Below, piece after piece: positions 1-7,733 of a stretch of DNA of 64,000 nucleotides. A program made the translations under genes and the position numbers. The notes under the pieces are model-generated. The model saw only the letters and a list, made by a program, of their open reading frames with translations. It was not told the origin of the DNA and ran no database searches. The first letter of the stretch is position 1, and each line of letters opens with the position of its first letter. This DNA is from a virus. Where the stretch lies: IMG/VR virus record IMGVR_UViG_3300007522_000367, positions 23,059-87,058 of that record. One strand, 5' to 3'.

Positions 1-405
1 ATTACAGAACACAATAGAAATGCTACTTCAGTAGACGATTTTTATTATAGAGGAACTGAATTTGAGCACAGCGGTGGCACAGGTATCCGTTCATTAGCTA
101 TGCAGTATCTTCGAGACAGGAAAATTATAGATAGAAGACTTATCTTAAAGAACAATGGCAATACCCTAGAAATTACAACTATGTTCGTAAACAAACAGTA
201 TTACTTAGAATTTTTACAAGATGATTTACAAAAAGAAGCAATGCAATTTTTTACACAGCGTCAATGGGAAACAAAGACTGAAACTTACGAGGCACAAGAC
301 GAACTTAGTATACTAGCAAATGCACATAGAAACATTATTGATAGTTTTAAAAATATGTCTTTAGAACAAATAGTAGAACGAATTAAACAACTACAAGGCA
401 AATAA
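1..405 (+). CDS. C-terminal part of an unrecognised protein (5' end outside window)
   Basis: The reading frame is open from base 1 to the TAA at 403-405, so the gene begins before the window; the ATG at 100 is internal. The visible 134 residues start ITEHNRNATSVDDF and end in a charged helical tail (KNMSLEQIVERIKQLQGK). I do not recognise a family and see no transmembrane segment or catalytic motif. The next gene starts one base after the stop, so the two are probably co-transcribed. Confidence 0.7.
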   Translation: MTEHNRNATSVDDFYYRGTEFEHSGGTGIRSLAMQYLRDRKIIDRRLILKNNGNTLEITTMFVNKQYYLEFLQDDLQKEAMQFFTQRQWETKTETYEAQDELSILANAHRNIIDSFKNMSLEQIVERIKQLQGK

Positions 406-406
406 A

Positions 407-1153
407 ATGAATAAATTTCTTATAACTGGTATACCGCGAAGTGGAACAACTATAATTGTCAAGACATTAGCTAAATTAAATGATGTCGAAGTATACAATG
501 ACCAGGATGGTTTTGGAGAACCGTTTAAAATAGTTAACAAAAAATTAGATTTAAATCCATATTTACGTCTAACAGCAGTTGAAGATAAATGTAATTCAAA
601 ATATTTTGGATTTAAATGTTTCCCCGGCGACTTATTAGATATTAATCAATTAAATGAACAACGTAATTATAAAACATTTGCAATTATAAGAAAAGATATT
701 TGGAAGGCTTTATTCAGTTATTGTGTTGCTAAAACAAAATTTGTCAGAGATAGTACAGACATATTTAAACATAGTTCAACATTACACACACAGCGTCCTT
801 TACAAATTTATATCGATGACTGGCAAAGTCCACTAAATCAAATGATAAGACATTCTTATTTTTGGAGAGTAAAATCGTGTTATGAATTTGAAACACAGTG
901 GAAAAATACAGATATAATTTATTTTGAAGATTTAATCAAACCAAATGCAAGCTTCGAGTGTTTAAATGAGTACTTTGGACAAGAAATAATTTTCAATTTA
1001 GATTACGACGATAGTCATGACACCGAGTCGTATTACGCTAACTTTAGTCCAGAAGTTTTATCTAAATTGTCTAAACATATGTTAAGTACGATAGTTCTTC
1101 CATATGACTGTCCTGACTATATTAAACAGTCTATATATAAATTTATAAAATAA
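407..1153 (+). CDS. Sulfotransferase-like protein
   Basis: This 248-residue protein would transfer a sulfo group from PAPS to an unknown acceptor. Seen: an N-terminal P-loop-like motif GIPRSGTT at residues 8-15, which matches the 5'-phosphosulfate-binding loop of the sulfotransferase family, and a later segment AIIRKDIWKALFSY that fits the 3'-phosphate-binding strand and helix (usual form R-D/N-P-x-D-x-x-x-S-x-Y). Length is normal for the family. The ATG lies one base after the preceding stop. The acceptor could be a glycan, lipid or small molecule; nearby glycosyltransferase-like and ATP-grasp genes are compatible with any of these. A kinase with a similar P-loop is the main alternative. Confidence 0.72.
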   Translation: MNKFLITGIPRSGTTIIVKTLAKLNDVEVYNDQDGFGEPFKIVNKKLDLNPYLRLTAVEDKCNSKYFGFKCFPGDLLDINQLNEQRNYKTFAIIRKDIWKALFSYCVAKTKFVRDSTDIFKHSSTLHTQRPLQIYIDDWQSPLNQMIRHSYFWRVKSCYEFETQWKNTDIIYFEDLIKPNASFECLNEYFGQEIIFNLDYDDSHDTESYYANFSPEVLSKLSKHMLSTIVLPYDCPDYIKQSIYKFIK

Positions 1154-1156
1154 TAC

Positions 1157-1185
1157 TTGACAATATATTGCAGATCAAGTATAAT
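1157..1185 (+). promoter_or_regulatory. Sigma70-type promoter of panD, TTGACA-N17-TATAAT
   Basis: The -35 hexamer TTGACA is at 1157-1162 and the -10 hexamer TATAAT at 1180-1185, both perfect consensus with a 17-base spacer. The panD ATG begins only six bases after the -10 box, where transcription is expected to start, so the message is probably leaderless. The promoter starts just after the stop of the sulfotransferase-like gene. Confidence 0.85.
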
Positions 1186-1191
1186 AAATGT

Positions 1192-1542
1192 ATGAAAGAA
1201 TACATACACGGTAAAATACATAATATAAGCGTAACTGCTAAATCAATTAACTATCATGGTAGCGTAACTGTTTGCTCGTATCTGTTAGAACAAGCAGGTA
1301 TAGACCACTATCAAAAAGTAGATATTGTAAATCTACATAATGGACTTAGATGGACTACATATACTGTCCCAGGTCCTTTAGGATCATTTGAACTAAATGG
1401 TGGTGGCGCTAGGTTAGGTGAAATTGGCGATAAATGTGTAGTTATCGCATACGAGATGAAAGAGCAATTCGTTGGTTCAAAGGTAATTTTTTGTACTACC
1501 TACAACGGAGTAGAAGAAGTTATTGACTACCCTTTGCTTTAA
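1192..1542 (+). CDS. panD: Aspartate 1-decarboxylase
   Basis: Pyruvoyl-dependent enzyme that makes beta-alanine from L-aspartate, the precursor of pantothenate and coenzyme A. The 116 residues align along the length of bacterial PanD from memory: MKEYIHGKIHNISVT at the N-terminus with the catalytic lysine (K8), the self-cleavage site NYHGS with the G23-S24 bond where serine becomes the pyruvoyl group, and the active-site segment NGLRWTTY (R53, T56, Y57; R54, T57 and Y58 in E. coli). An NGGGARLGEIGD segment stands where bacterial PanD has NGAAAH. A TTG at 1168 would extend the N-terminus, but that start lies inside the promoter, so I use the ATG at 1192. The 3' end overlaps the convergent desaturase gene by 23 bases. 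Confidence 0.88.
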   Translation: MKEYIHGKIHNISVTAKSINYHGSVTVCSYLLEQAGIDHYQKVDIVNLHNGLRWTTYTVPGPLGSFELNGGGARLGEIGDKCVVIAYEMKEQFVGSKVIFCTTYNGVEEVIDYPLL

Positions 1543-2278
1543 TAAACGGTAAAAAGATTACACTAGGGTCAAATTCGTTTTTTGAAGCAAAACTATAATT
1601 GCTAGGAGTGTTGTGATGATTATTATGTAATGCTTGTCCCCATGTAAGCAATCCTAATAGTTTAAGATTATAAGAATTATCTGTAGTTTCATGACTTCTA
1701 TAACCAAACCACCCACTGTGGCAACTAATATTAACAATTGCTTCTTGATGGAAACTCCATGCTGCTGGTACTATCCAAAACCATAAAGTAAAGGTAGGAA
1801 CAGTTAACAGTCCTACTACTAATACGCTCCAAATAATAAAAATATAATATTTGTTTAAGAATAGATGAAATGAATTTTTATATATGTCTTTGACATGTCT
1901 AGGATTTATGTTATCTATACTTTTAGAATGAAGCCATCCAATGTACGCATGAAACAATCCGTCTTTGGGACTATGCGGATCGCCCTTAGCGTCTGCATGT
2001 TTGTGATGCATGCCTCTATGAACACCCGCCCACCATATTGGTGTTCCTTGAGCACATAATGTTGCTAATACTAATAAAGGTTTTTCTAACCAAGGTTTTA
2101 GTTCTATTGATTTGTGAGATACGTACCTATGTAATATAGTTGCGGATCCTAATCCGCAAAATGTAATCCATCCTAGTAGTAAGTAAATCCAGTTAATTTC
2201 TGTAAAAAATATTGCAAATAGTGCAACTAACTGCACGACATAAAATACAAAAAATAAACTACTATTTTTCTTTGACAT
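1520..2278 (-). CDS. Fatty-acid (acyl-CoA/acyl-lipid delta-9 type) desaturase
   Basis: Membrane di-iron desaturase of 252 residues that would introduce a double bond into fatty acyl chains. Seen: hydrophobic segments at about residues 8-45 and 135-175, and three histidine boxes: HRYVSH at 50-55, HRGMHH at 87-92 and HNNHH near 217. WVxAxVHRxHH-like spacing places it in the stearoyl-CoA/DesC family. Box two carries an extra residue (H-x3-HH) compared with the usual HRxHH, which may matter for activity. The ATG overlaps the stop of the upstream radical SAM gene by one base (TAATG). A second desaturase lies at 10389-11141; the two are clearly different in sequence. Confidence 0.85.
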   Translation of the reverse strand: MSKKNSSLFFVFYVVQLVALFAIFFTEINWIYLLLGWITFCGLGSATILHRYVSHKSIELKPWLEKPLLVLATLCAQGTPIWWAGVHRGMHHKHADAKGDPHSPKDGLFHAYIGWLHSKSIDNINPRHVKDIYKNSFHLFLNKYYIFIIWSVLVVGLLTVPTFTLWFWIVPAAWSFHQEAIVNISCHSGWFGYRSHETTDNSYNLKLLGLLTWGQALHNNHHNTPSNYSFASKNEFDPSVIFLPFIKAKGSQ

Positions 2279-3105
2279 TAGTATCCACCTTCGTTGTCTT
2301 TGATGTGTTGTAAAAACGGAACAACGTCAAATTGTTCAGTCATTCTTCCTCTTATAGAATTAGTGTCTTCGTCGAACCCGTCAGACACTCCGTTCCAATT
2401 AGTTAAATTTATTCTAAATCCTTTATGCTTTATAGCATAACTATATTGGTTATCTTCTAAAGTTCTAATATTTTCAATTTTTAATTTTTCACAAACTAAG
2501 TTCTTAAGTTCTGTAAATTTATAAGTATCGTTGGTCATGTACCGACCAACCTGTCCAATGTTCCTATATTCTATACTTGTACCAGACTTTACATTTCTCT
2601 CTTTTAAATAATTAAATATTTTTTCTATTAGATGTTCGTTAAGACCTTTAACAATAATACAACCAATTGACAATCTTAAATTTAGATCAATTACATTATT
2701 AAGTGCTTTCATTTTTCCTTTAGCACATTTAGCAAGATCAGTTATTTCATATACACTGTCTTCGTCAAACCCAGTCATACTTAAATAAACAGTTTTTAAT
2801 CCTGCATCTTTTAATAGATTTAGATATGCTTTGCTTGCTATTTTTAATCCGTTTGTCGCAATACTAGTACGATGTCCTTTTTCAACAGCATAAGCAATAA
2901 TTTTATCCAAGTCGGGATGAAGTGTAGGTTCACCGCCTATAAATCTAAATTCAGTTGGATAATCAAATTTATCAATAAAGGAAAACATTTTTTCTTTATC
3001 TATATCTGGATAAAGTCTATTGGGAAGATAACAGTTAGCACATTCCATATTACATCTATGAACAATATCGCAGTATACTGATCTATATTTTAAATTAGTT
3101 ATCAA
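2278..3105 (-). CDS. Radical SAM enzyme (short, no SPASM domain seen)
   Basis: A 275-residue radical SAM protein. The [4Fe-4S] cluster motif CNMECANC gives C18, C22 and C25, and the SAM-binding GGEPT follows at 57-61. The C-terminal third has no cysteine cluster, so an auxiliary SPASM/twitch cluster is unlikely. The start is an unusual TTG at 3103-3105, chosen because AAAGG lies six bases upstream and the in-frame codon four positions earlier is a stop. It follows a 20-codon micro-ORF in the same frame, separated only by a TAA stop and three sense codons. Substrate unknown; it forms an operon with the downstream desaturase. Confidence 0.85.
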   Translation of the reverse strand: MITNLKYRSVYCDIVHRCNMECANCYLPNRLYPDIDKEKMFSFIDKFDYPTEFRFIGGEPTLHPDLDKIIAYAVEKGHRTSIATNGLKIASKAYLNLLKDAGLKTVYLSMTGFDEDSVYEITDLAKCAKGKMKALNNVIDLNLRLSIGCIIVKGLNEHLIEKIFNYLKERNVKSGTSIEYRNIGQVGRYMTNDTYKFTELKNLVCEKLKIENIRTLEDNQYSYAIKHKGFRINLTNWNGVSDGFDEDTNSIRGRMTEQFDVVPFLQHIKDNEGGY

Positions 3106-3114
3106 TTTGCACCT

Positions 3115-3177
3115 TTAATAATTTAACTGATCTTTATCATCATATCTTAGTTCTGGAATTTCAAAAAAAGTTTCCAT
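3115..3177 (-). CDS. Micro-ORF, 20 residues, possible leader or substrate peptide
   Basis: ATG at 3175-3177, stop TAA at 3115-3117. The peptide METFFEIPELRYDDKDQLNY is acidic with an aromatic N-terminal half. It starts six bases after a TATAAT box, the same geometry as two other genes in this window, and ends ten bases before the TTG of the radical SAM gene. It fills an otherwise empty gap in a compact genome. It could be a substrate peptide for the neighbouring enzyme (PqqA-sized), a translational leader, or chance. The EIP core resembles the ELP core of the micro-ORF at 12589-12645. Confidence 0.45.
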   Translation of the reverse strand: METFFEIPELRYDDKDQLNY

Positions 3178-3183
3178 AGGATC

Positions 3184-3211
3184 ATTATACGCCTTTTTGA
3201 TTATATGTTAT
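3184..3211 (-). promoter_or_regulatory. Probable sigma70-type promoter, ATAACA-N16-TATAAT, leftward
   Basis: On the minus strand a perfect TATAAT (3184-3189) is preceded after 16 bases by ATAACA (3206-3211), four of six matches to the -35 consensus. The ATG of the micro-ORF begins six bases after the -10 box. It would drive the micro-ORF, radical SAM and desaturase genes. A CTAAATA late-promoter-like sequence lies on the same strand at 3218-3224. Confidence 0.5.
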
Positions 3212-3214
3212 GAT
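3206..3214 (+). promoter_or_regulatory. Weak candidate extended -10 promoter for the ATP-grasp gene
   Basis: TGTTATGAT reads as an extended -10 element (TG-N-TATGAT) about 37 bases before the ATG at 3252. No convincing -35 box precedes it. It is offered only because the rightward operon starting here has no better promoter. Confidence 0.25.
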
Positions 3215-3251
3215 AAGTATTTAGTAATCATGAAAAGAGGTGTTAGCAGTT

Positions 3252-4496
3252 ATGAAACAAAAAATACTAGTTCCGAATCAAGGCATGCCTAATCAATTTT
3301 TTTTAAAAAGTTGTAGAGATCGCGGCATAGAATTAGATATTATTGTTGATTTAAGTTACGTGCTCCTTACTGACGATGTGTTAAAACACGAACAAGTACT
3401 AGGTAATAAAATTGTTTTAAATGAAAAATTAAACAAACTTGTTATAACAGATAAAATTAAAGAACACTATCAAGACACACAGTTAGATTATATCTACCCT
3501 AGTTGGTTTGATTTTCGAATTATGGCTATGGCGCACATAAACGAAAAACTAAACATACCGGGACTAGGCCTTGATGCTGCGTTAAAGATTTTTGACAAAT
3601 TAACGTATCAAACTATTCTAGAAAAAGAAGGAATAACGCTACCTAAAATTATTTCATGCTTAGATCCATATAGTGAGCAATATTTTTACAACAATGCCGT
3701 GTTTCCTCTAATTGCCAAACCAGTAAAAGGTACAGGTAGTTTAGGTGTAAAAGTATTACAAAGTACTAAAGAAGCAACTGACTTTTTTAAAGATTACGAT
3801 ACTCCGTTTAACTCTTTTTGCGAGAAAGGACAAACCGGATACAAGCACTACGACTATCATTGTTTAGGTAGTTGCTATATACTACAGGAATATATAGACG
3901 GTGATCTAGTGAGCGTGTCAGGGCATGTAATAAACAACAAAGTAAATGTAGACCTAGTTTATGATATAAAAAGTTCAGAGCTTCCGTATCGAGCGGAAAT
4001 AGGATTTACGTATCCAAGCAAACACAATAAAGAAAAATTAACTACTATTATTAAAAAAATAATAAAAACGTTGGAGATAGATAACAGTCCCTTTATGATG
4101 GATTTTATTTACAAAGATACTACATTTTATTTGATAGACTTTTCTGCGAGGTTTAGTACTAGTACACAATATATTATGAACTATTTAGGCGAAAAAGATT
4201 ATGCGTTTAACGTTGTAAATAAAATTTTAAACAATGTAGATTTTGATATTGATTTGCAAAACTGTATCAGTATAAGACACTTGCCTATTGAAAAAGGTAA
4301 AATCAAGTATATTAACATAGATACTACCGAATGTGTAACAGCACAGTTGCCAAAAACGGGATCCCAGCACTATAGTTCAAGGATAGATGCTTACGCAGGA
4401 AACAAAGGATTTATAGTTGCAGAATCTAACGACTTATTGTCTTTAGAAGAAAAAGTTAATAGGATACTAAAAACATTGGAGGTAGAGTATGTTTAA
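3252..4496 (+). CDS. ATP-grasp ligase
   Basis: A 414-residue ATP-grasp protein that probably forms an amide or ester bond through an acyl-phosphate. Seen: a pre-ATP-grasp N-terminal domain, the segment PGLGLDAALKIFDK, the nucleotide-binding strand FPLIAKPVKGTGSLGVKV at about 151-168, and the metal-binding end FMMDFIYKDTTFYLIDFSAR at about 280-300. These features match PylC/carbamoyl-phosphate-synthase-like ATP-grasps; the specific substrate cannot be read. The frame is open to a GTG at 3240, but AGAGG at 3236-3240 sits at normal distance before ATG 3252, so I use that. Its stop overlaps the next gene by eight bases, with a strong GGAGG for that gene inside this one. Confidence 0.78.
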   Translation: MKQKILVPNQGMPNQFFLKSCRDRGIELDIIVDLSYVLLTDDVLKHEQVLGNKIVLNEKLNKLVITDKIKEHYQDTQLDYIYPSWFDFRIMAMAHINEKLNIPGLGLDAALKIFDKLTYQTILEKEGITLPKIISCLDPYSEQYFYNNAVFPLIAKPVKGTGSLGVKVLQSTKEATDFFKDYDTPFNSFCEKGQTGYKHYDYHCLGSCYILQEYIDGDLVSVSGHVINNKVNVDLVYDIKSSELPYRAEIGFTYPSKHNKEKLTTIIKKIIKTLEIDNSPFMMDFIYKDTTFYLIDFSARFSTSTQYIMNYLGEKDYAFNVVNKILNNVDFDIDLQNCISIRHLPIEKGKIKYINIDTTECVTAQLPKTGSQHYSSRIDAYAGNKGFIVAESNDLLSLEEKVNRILKTLEVEYV

Positions 4497-5058
4497 GTTA
4501 AAAGTGTTAGACAAGTCGCATTTACTCGACATATTAAAATTAAACAACGATAGTAAAAAAGTGTATGGTAGTACTAAAACTTCCTTGTACAATCGCGAAT
4601 ACGAAAACTGGATAATCGAAATTCTAAATTTTAATAATAAAGAGTCTGAGATACTAGGAATATTTAATGAAGGAAACGAATTAATACAGTATGCGTTATA
4701 TTATCACATAAGTACATGGCCTGCTGTTGTAGTAGACCATTGGCGTAGCTCAACTGCTCACAAACATAAAGGTGTATTAGCAGCAACAGAATGGACTAAA
4801 ATGTTTGCTGAATACATAGCAAAAAAAGACATATTTGTTTGGTACATTGTTGTTGAAAAAGATATGTGGGATAGATACACTACGCTACAAAAAGATCGAT
4901 TCAACAAAGAACCTCCAAATTATAGATTTTTATTAGAAGAAGTTCCGGCAGGTGAAAGAAGCAAGTTTTTATCGTTTAATACATACTTATTAAAAAATCA
5001 AACATATGATAAAGCCATGTATGTATTTCAAATGGTAAATAAAGATAAATATTACTAG
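4489..5058 (+). CDS. Unrecognised protein, possibly GNAT-fold acyltransferase
   Basis: A 189-residue protein. Its N-terminus (FKLKVLDKSHLLDILKLNND) and the central beta-strand region (ILGIFNEGNELIQYALYYHI) resemble the start and core of GNAT acetyltransferases, and KHKGVLAATEWTKMFAEYIAKKD sits where the acetyl-CoA-binding loop and helix would be, but the classic Q/R-x-x-G-x-G/A loop is not evident. It is tightly coupled to the ATP-grasp gene (eight-base overlap, GGAGG at a good distance), so the two products probably act together. Confidence 0.45.
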   Translation: MFKLKVLDKSHLLDILKLNNDSKKVYGSTKTSLYNREYENWIIEILNFNNKESEILGIFNEGNELIQYALYYHISTWPAVVVDHWRSSTAHKHKGVLAATEWTKMFAEYIAKKDIFVWYIVVEKDMWDRYTTLQKDRFNKEPPNYRFLLEEVPAGERSKFLSFNTYLLKNQTYDKAMYVFQMVNKDKYY

Positions 5059-5067
5059 GAGATAATT

Positions 5068-5478
5068 ATGCAAAAACATACTATAAAAGTTGAAATACCG
5101 ACAACAGTAACTACCCACTTACAATGTCAGATCGCAGTATTAGACATGCTAGGCGAACAAGGCGGTAAAGACTTCACTAATCTTATTATTAAATATAAAC
5201 ACAATGGAGATATTTGGTTCTATAACTTAGATATCCAAGCCGAAGGTGATCAAAAATTTATGTATGCAACACGAGTCTTTGATTCAGCAAAAGCTAAAGA
5301 ATCCTTTGTCACCGAAGCTGCTGAGTATTTTAGCGGTATTGGTGCAACAGTAGTAAGTGACGAAGCAATAACGTTCGAAGCGTTTGCCGCATATGCTGCT
5401 GACAAAAATGAATCTATAGGTATTCCGGCTAAGTTTGCGCCGCCTGGTACGGAGCCACATCCAGAGGAATTGGAGTAA
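5068..5478 (+). CDS. Small unrecognised protein
   Basis: A 136-residue protein with a strong ribosome binding site (AGGAG, eight bases before ATG). The N-terminus HTIKVEIPTTVTTHLQCQIAVLDMLGEQ is soluble; the middle is alpha/beta; the C-terminus is a proline- and glutamate-rich tail ending HPEELE. No family recognised. It is the third gene of the rightward ATP-grasp operon and overlaps the convergent PhyH-like gene by 50 bases, which is long for a chance arrangement but leaves both frames intact. Confidence 0.65.
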   Translation: MQKHTIKVEIPTTVTTHLQCQIAVLDMLGEQGGKDFTNLIIKYKHNGDIWFYNLDIQAEGDQKFMYATRVFDSAKAKESFVTEAAEYFSGIGATVVSDEAITFEAFAAYAADKNESIGIPAKFAPPGTEPHPEELE

Positions 5479-6178
5479 GAACAATATAGTTGGGCCTAGT
5501 AGGCTGTGTGATTGCGTTATTTGTTTTATTATAACAAACGAATAATACATTCCTATCTACTTCACTAGTATTACGCCCGCTGTAGTGCAATGTATTTGCA
5601 TGCATACATATTACGTCTCCTGCCTTGCCAGTCAACTGTATCGCACTACAATTAGTCTTAGACACCATATCGTCGTCAAGTATTCCTTGCGATTCATCAG
5701 CACTATGCTTTATGGTCCACTTAGAGTCGTTAATTTTTGGTACCGGTAAGTTTTGACTTTTTTCTAAAACAGTTAACGGACCATTGTTTTTTGTCATATC
5801 ATCAAGTAAAAACAATACGCTGATAGCATCAGGATTGTTCATTCCATCAAAATTTTTCCAATATGTGTAGTCACTATGCCAAGCATATTCGCCGCCAGTT
5901 TGTGCTTTTTTATAATTAATATGACATTGGTGAATGTATATGTCTTGTCCTAATATTTCTTTAACAAAATCAATTACATTGTTATTATAGATAAACTCAT
6001 TTATTGTCTTGCTCTTCCAATGCGGCGCAAATAAACTTCTAATTGTATTGTTGTCTTCTATAATGTAAGTTTCATCTAATGGTTCGTTTTCTAAACGGAT
6101 AGCTTCTTTTTTTAATTCCGTTGCATCAAATACCTCTTTCAAAATTAAATATCCGGTTTGTAAATATCCGTTGATCAT
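5429..6178 (-). CDS. PhyH-family 2-oxoglutarate/Fe(II) dioxygenase
   Basis: A 249-residue oxygenase of the phytanoyl-CoA dioxygenase family, which hydroxylates small molecules or side chains with 2-oxoglutarate and Fe(II). The facial triad is clear: H101-x-D103 in the segment YAWHSDYTYW and H198 in NTLHYSG, with R209 as likely 2-oxoglutarate ligand. The segment SVLFLLDDMTKNNGPLTVLEKS is the typical PhyH core strand pair. Its ATG overlaps the end of the upstream PP-loop gene by four bases (ATGA-type), so both are one operon. Confidence 0.85.
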   Translation of the reverse strand: MINGYLQTGYLILKEVFDATELKKEAIRLENEPLDETYIIEDNNTIRSLFAPHWKSKTINEFIYNNNVIDFVKEILGQDIYIHQCHINYKKAQTGGEYAWHSDYTYWKNFDGMNNPDAISVLFLLDDMTKNNGPLTVLEKSQNLPVPKINDSKWTIKHSADESQGILDDDMVSKTNCSAIQLTGKAGDVICMHANTLHYSGRNTSEVDRNVLFVCYNKTNNAITQPTRPNYIVLTPIPLDVAPYQAAQT

Positions 6179-7041
6179 TTTTCTACCTCTAATAGTTTTG
6201 TTAATTTGTGTGCTTCTAATGTAAAGACACCATTATGATATTTTTTCAAGTCATCAAATTTTTTAAGAACTTCATTCATTAACGGTGTTTTCTCAATTTC
6301 TTCCCATCCTGTATATTTTGGACGATCATTAAATGTATAATGTTTTGAATATATTATAGGCTTACTAGTTCGTGTACTTAGCTTGCCCGGGTGCTTATTG
6401 GCTATAAGTTCCCGCACTCTAGGCTCTTGTAAAAAGCTCAATGTCATTTCAGGAGTGTATCTTAAAAAATCTGGAGTACCGTCTATGCTTTCATTAGCAT
6501 ACCATTTCATGTAGCTATTTACTCGTTCAGTTTCTTCATACGTCCATATTGAATCAAAGTTTTTAAGGTAAGGCTCGCCATTTGCCATAACAATAGTCCC
6601 ATCTAATTGTAAAATTCCATACATGATGCTAGGTATTTGGTATGCGCAACACTTTACACTATTAGCAATGTCGAATATTTTTTTAGAACTTATAAATTTT
6701 TCAATATCAACATTAACTACTATAGGTGTAATATTGTGTAATTTACAATAATCAAACGCAAATGCAGTATCGTGTGCGTTATAATGTCCGTAACTTATTA
6801 TGGCAGTCTTAAAAGGAACTTTTGCTGTCTTAAAAACATTTAACATAAATTCACTGTCAAGTCCTCCACTAAACATTAATGTTATAGGAGAAGACGAATT
6901 TTCATAGAGTATTTGAGCTGCAAAAACAGCTTCGTCATGAAAGTTTTTTATATCACTACGGGTACATTTTTTAATGTTTACTGACCAACTATCACCTGTT
7001 CCGCTAGTTGTAAAATAATCATTATACGTTGTTGCTGTCAT
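6175..7041 (-). CDS. Asparagine-synthetase-like PP-loop ATP pyrophosphatase
   Basis: A 288-residue protein with the PP-loop signature SGGLDS at 58-63, which binds ATP and releases pyrophosphate while activating a carboxylate or carbonyl group by adenylation. The surrounding segment ITLMFSGGLDSEFMLNVFKTAKVPFKTAIISYG matches the synthetase half of asparagine synthetases, but the N-terminal glutaminase domain is missing and the length is about half. Lasso-peptide cyclases and beta-lactam synthetases are known relatives with the same core, so an amide-forming role is possible. ATG at 7041 has GAGG at normal distance. Confidence 0.75.
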   Translation of the reverse strand: MTATTYNDYFTTSGTGDSWSVNIKKCTRSDIKNFHDEAVFAAQILYENSSSPITLMFSGGLDSEFMLNVFKTAKVPFKTAIISYGHYNAHDTAFAFDYCKLHNITPIVVNVDIEKFISSKKIFDIANSVKCCAYQIPSIMYGILQLDGTIVMANGEPYLKNFDSIWTYEETERVNSYMKWYANESIDGTPDFLRYTPEMTLSFLQEPRVRELIANKHPGKLSTRTSKPIIYSKHYTFNDRPKYTGWEEIEKTPLMNEVLKKFDDLKKYHNGVFTLEAHKLTKLLEVEK

Positions 7042-7050
7042 ACTTACCTC

Positions 7051-7057
7051 ATAAATA
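7051..7057 (+). promoter_or_regulatory. Late-promoter-like ATAAATA before the 7062 gene
   Basis: CATAAATAC lies four bases before the ATG at 7062. The core matches the T4 late consensus TATAAATA. With normal late-promoter geometry transcription would begin at or next to the ATG, giving a leaderless message. No ribosome binding site is visible for this gene, which fits. Confidence 0.4.
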
Positions 7058-7061
7058 CGTT

Positions 7062-7733
7062 ATGAATCATTTTAAACCTATCAATTTTGATTTTGACCAA
7101 GAACAAATCTATAACGATCTTGTAAACATGGATATCTTTGATAAAAGTTTTCTTGCTACAGTTATTTACAACAATGGTCGTAGCAAGTACGACCAAGATG
7201 GCTTTTTTAACGAGTACAACGACGTTGTACACTATAACGAAAATAAAGAAATAGTTAACGGAAAATTTAATACATTTGTGACTTATAACTTTACACACTT
7301 ACCCGGAATTGAAGAAACTAACAACAATAGTTTTATAGATACTCCTGAAGGAAGACGGCCTATATGGCAAGTGTATGATACAGCATGGGAGTGGAAAAAG
7401 GATACTCCAAAATCACTTAAGGCTGTAGTAGAACAATTAAATTTAAAATATATAAGCTGTGTGAGATTAGTAGGACAAACTCCTCCTAGTAAAGGAATTG
7501 TACATGTAGATTCAGGAATAAAAGATAATTTAAAATATTATCGAAACGGAGGTGTAAGTATTACACTAAACGTATCTGACGGAGGAGGTAATTTACAATT
7601 TAAGTCTCCTGGAGGATTAGAAACTGTAGACGAAAGTAAACATAAAGCATGGCACTTTAATGATGCGTTGCCGCACTGTACAACTGAAATTACTAGTCCT
7701 AGAATACAAGTAAGAGTGTTTGGAAAACAATGA
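7062..7733 (+). CDS. 2OG/Fe(II) oxygenase-like protein (Asp/Asn hydroxylase-like)
   Basis: A 223-residue protein. The likely metal triad is H148-x-D150 in GIVHVDSG and H205 in FNDALPHCTTE, with R214 or R218 as 2-oxoglutarate ligand. The line WHFNDALPHCTTE resembles the FDDSFxHEV end of aspartyl/asparaginyl beta-hydroxylases. A TTG at 7029 would add 11 residues but lies inside the opposite gene, so I use ATG 7062. Its stop overlaps the next gene by four bases (ATGA), so the two are coupled. Confidence 0.6.
   Translation: MNHFKPINFDFDQEQIYNDLVNMDIFDKSFLATVIYNNGRSKYDQDGFFNEYNDVVHYNENKEIVNGKFNTFVTYNFTHLPGIEETNNNSFIDTPEGRRPIWQVYDTAWEWKKDTPKSLKAVVEQLNLKYISCVRLVGQTPPSKGIVHVDSGIKDNLKYYRNGGVSITLNVSDGGGNLQFKSPGGLETVDESKHKAWHFNDALPHCTTEITSPRIQVRVFGKQ

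Noticed and set aside
407-1153. Nucleotide kinase instead of sulfotransferase
   Set aside because: The loop GIPRSGTT lacks the lysine of a Walker A motif and fits the PAPS-binding loop; the later R-K-D...SY segment supports sulfotransferase.
1168-1191. TTG start adding eight residues to PanD
   Set aside because: It lies between the -35 and -10 boxes of a perfect promoter, and PanD homologues begin at the residue encoded by ATG 1192.
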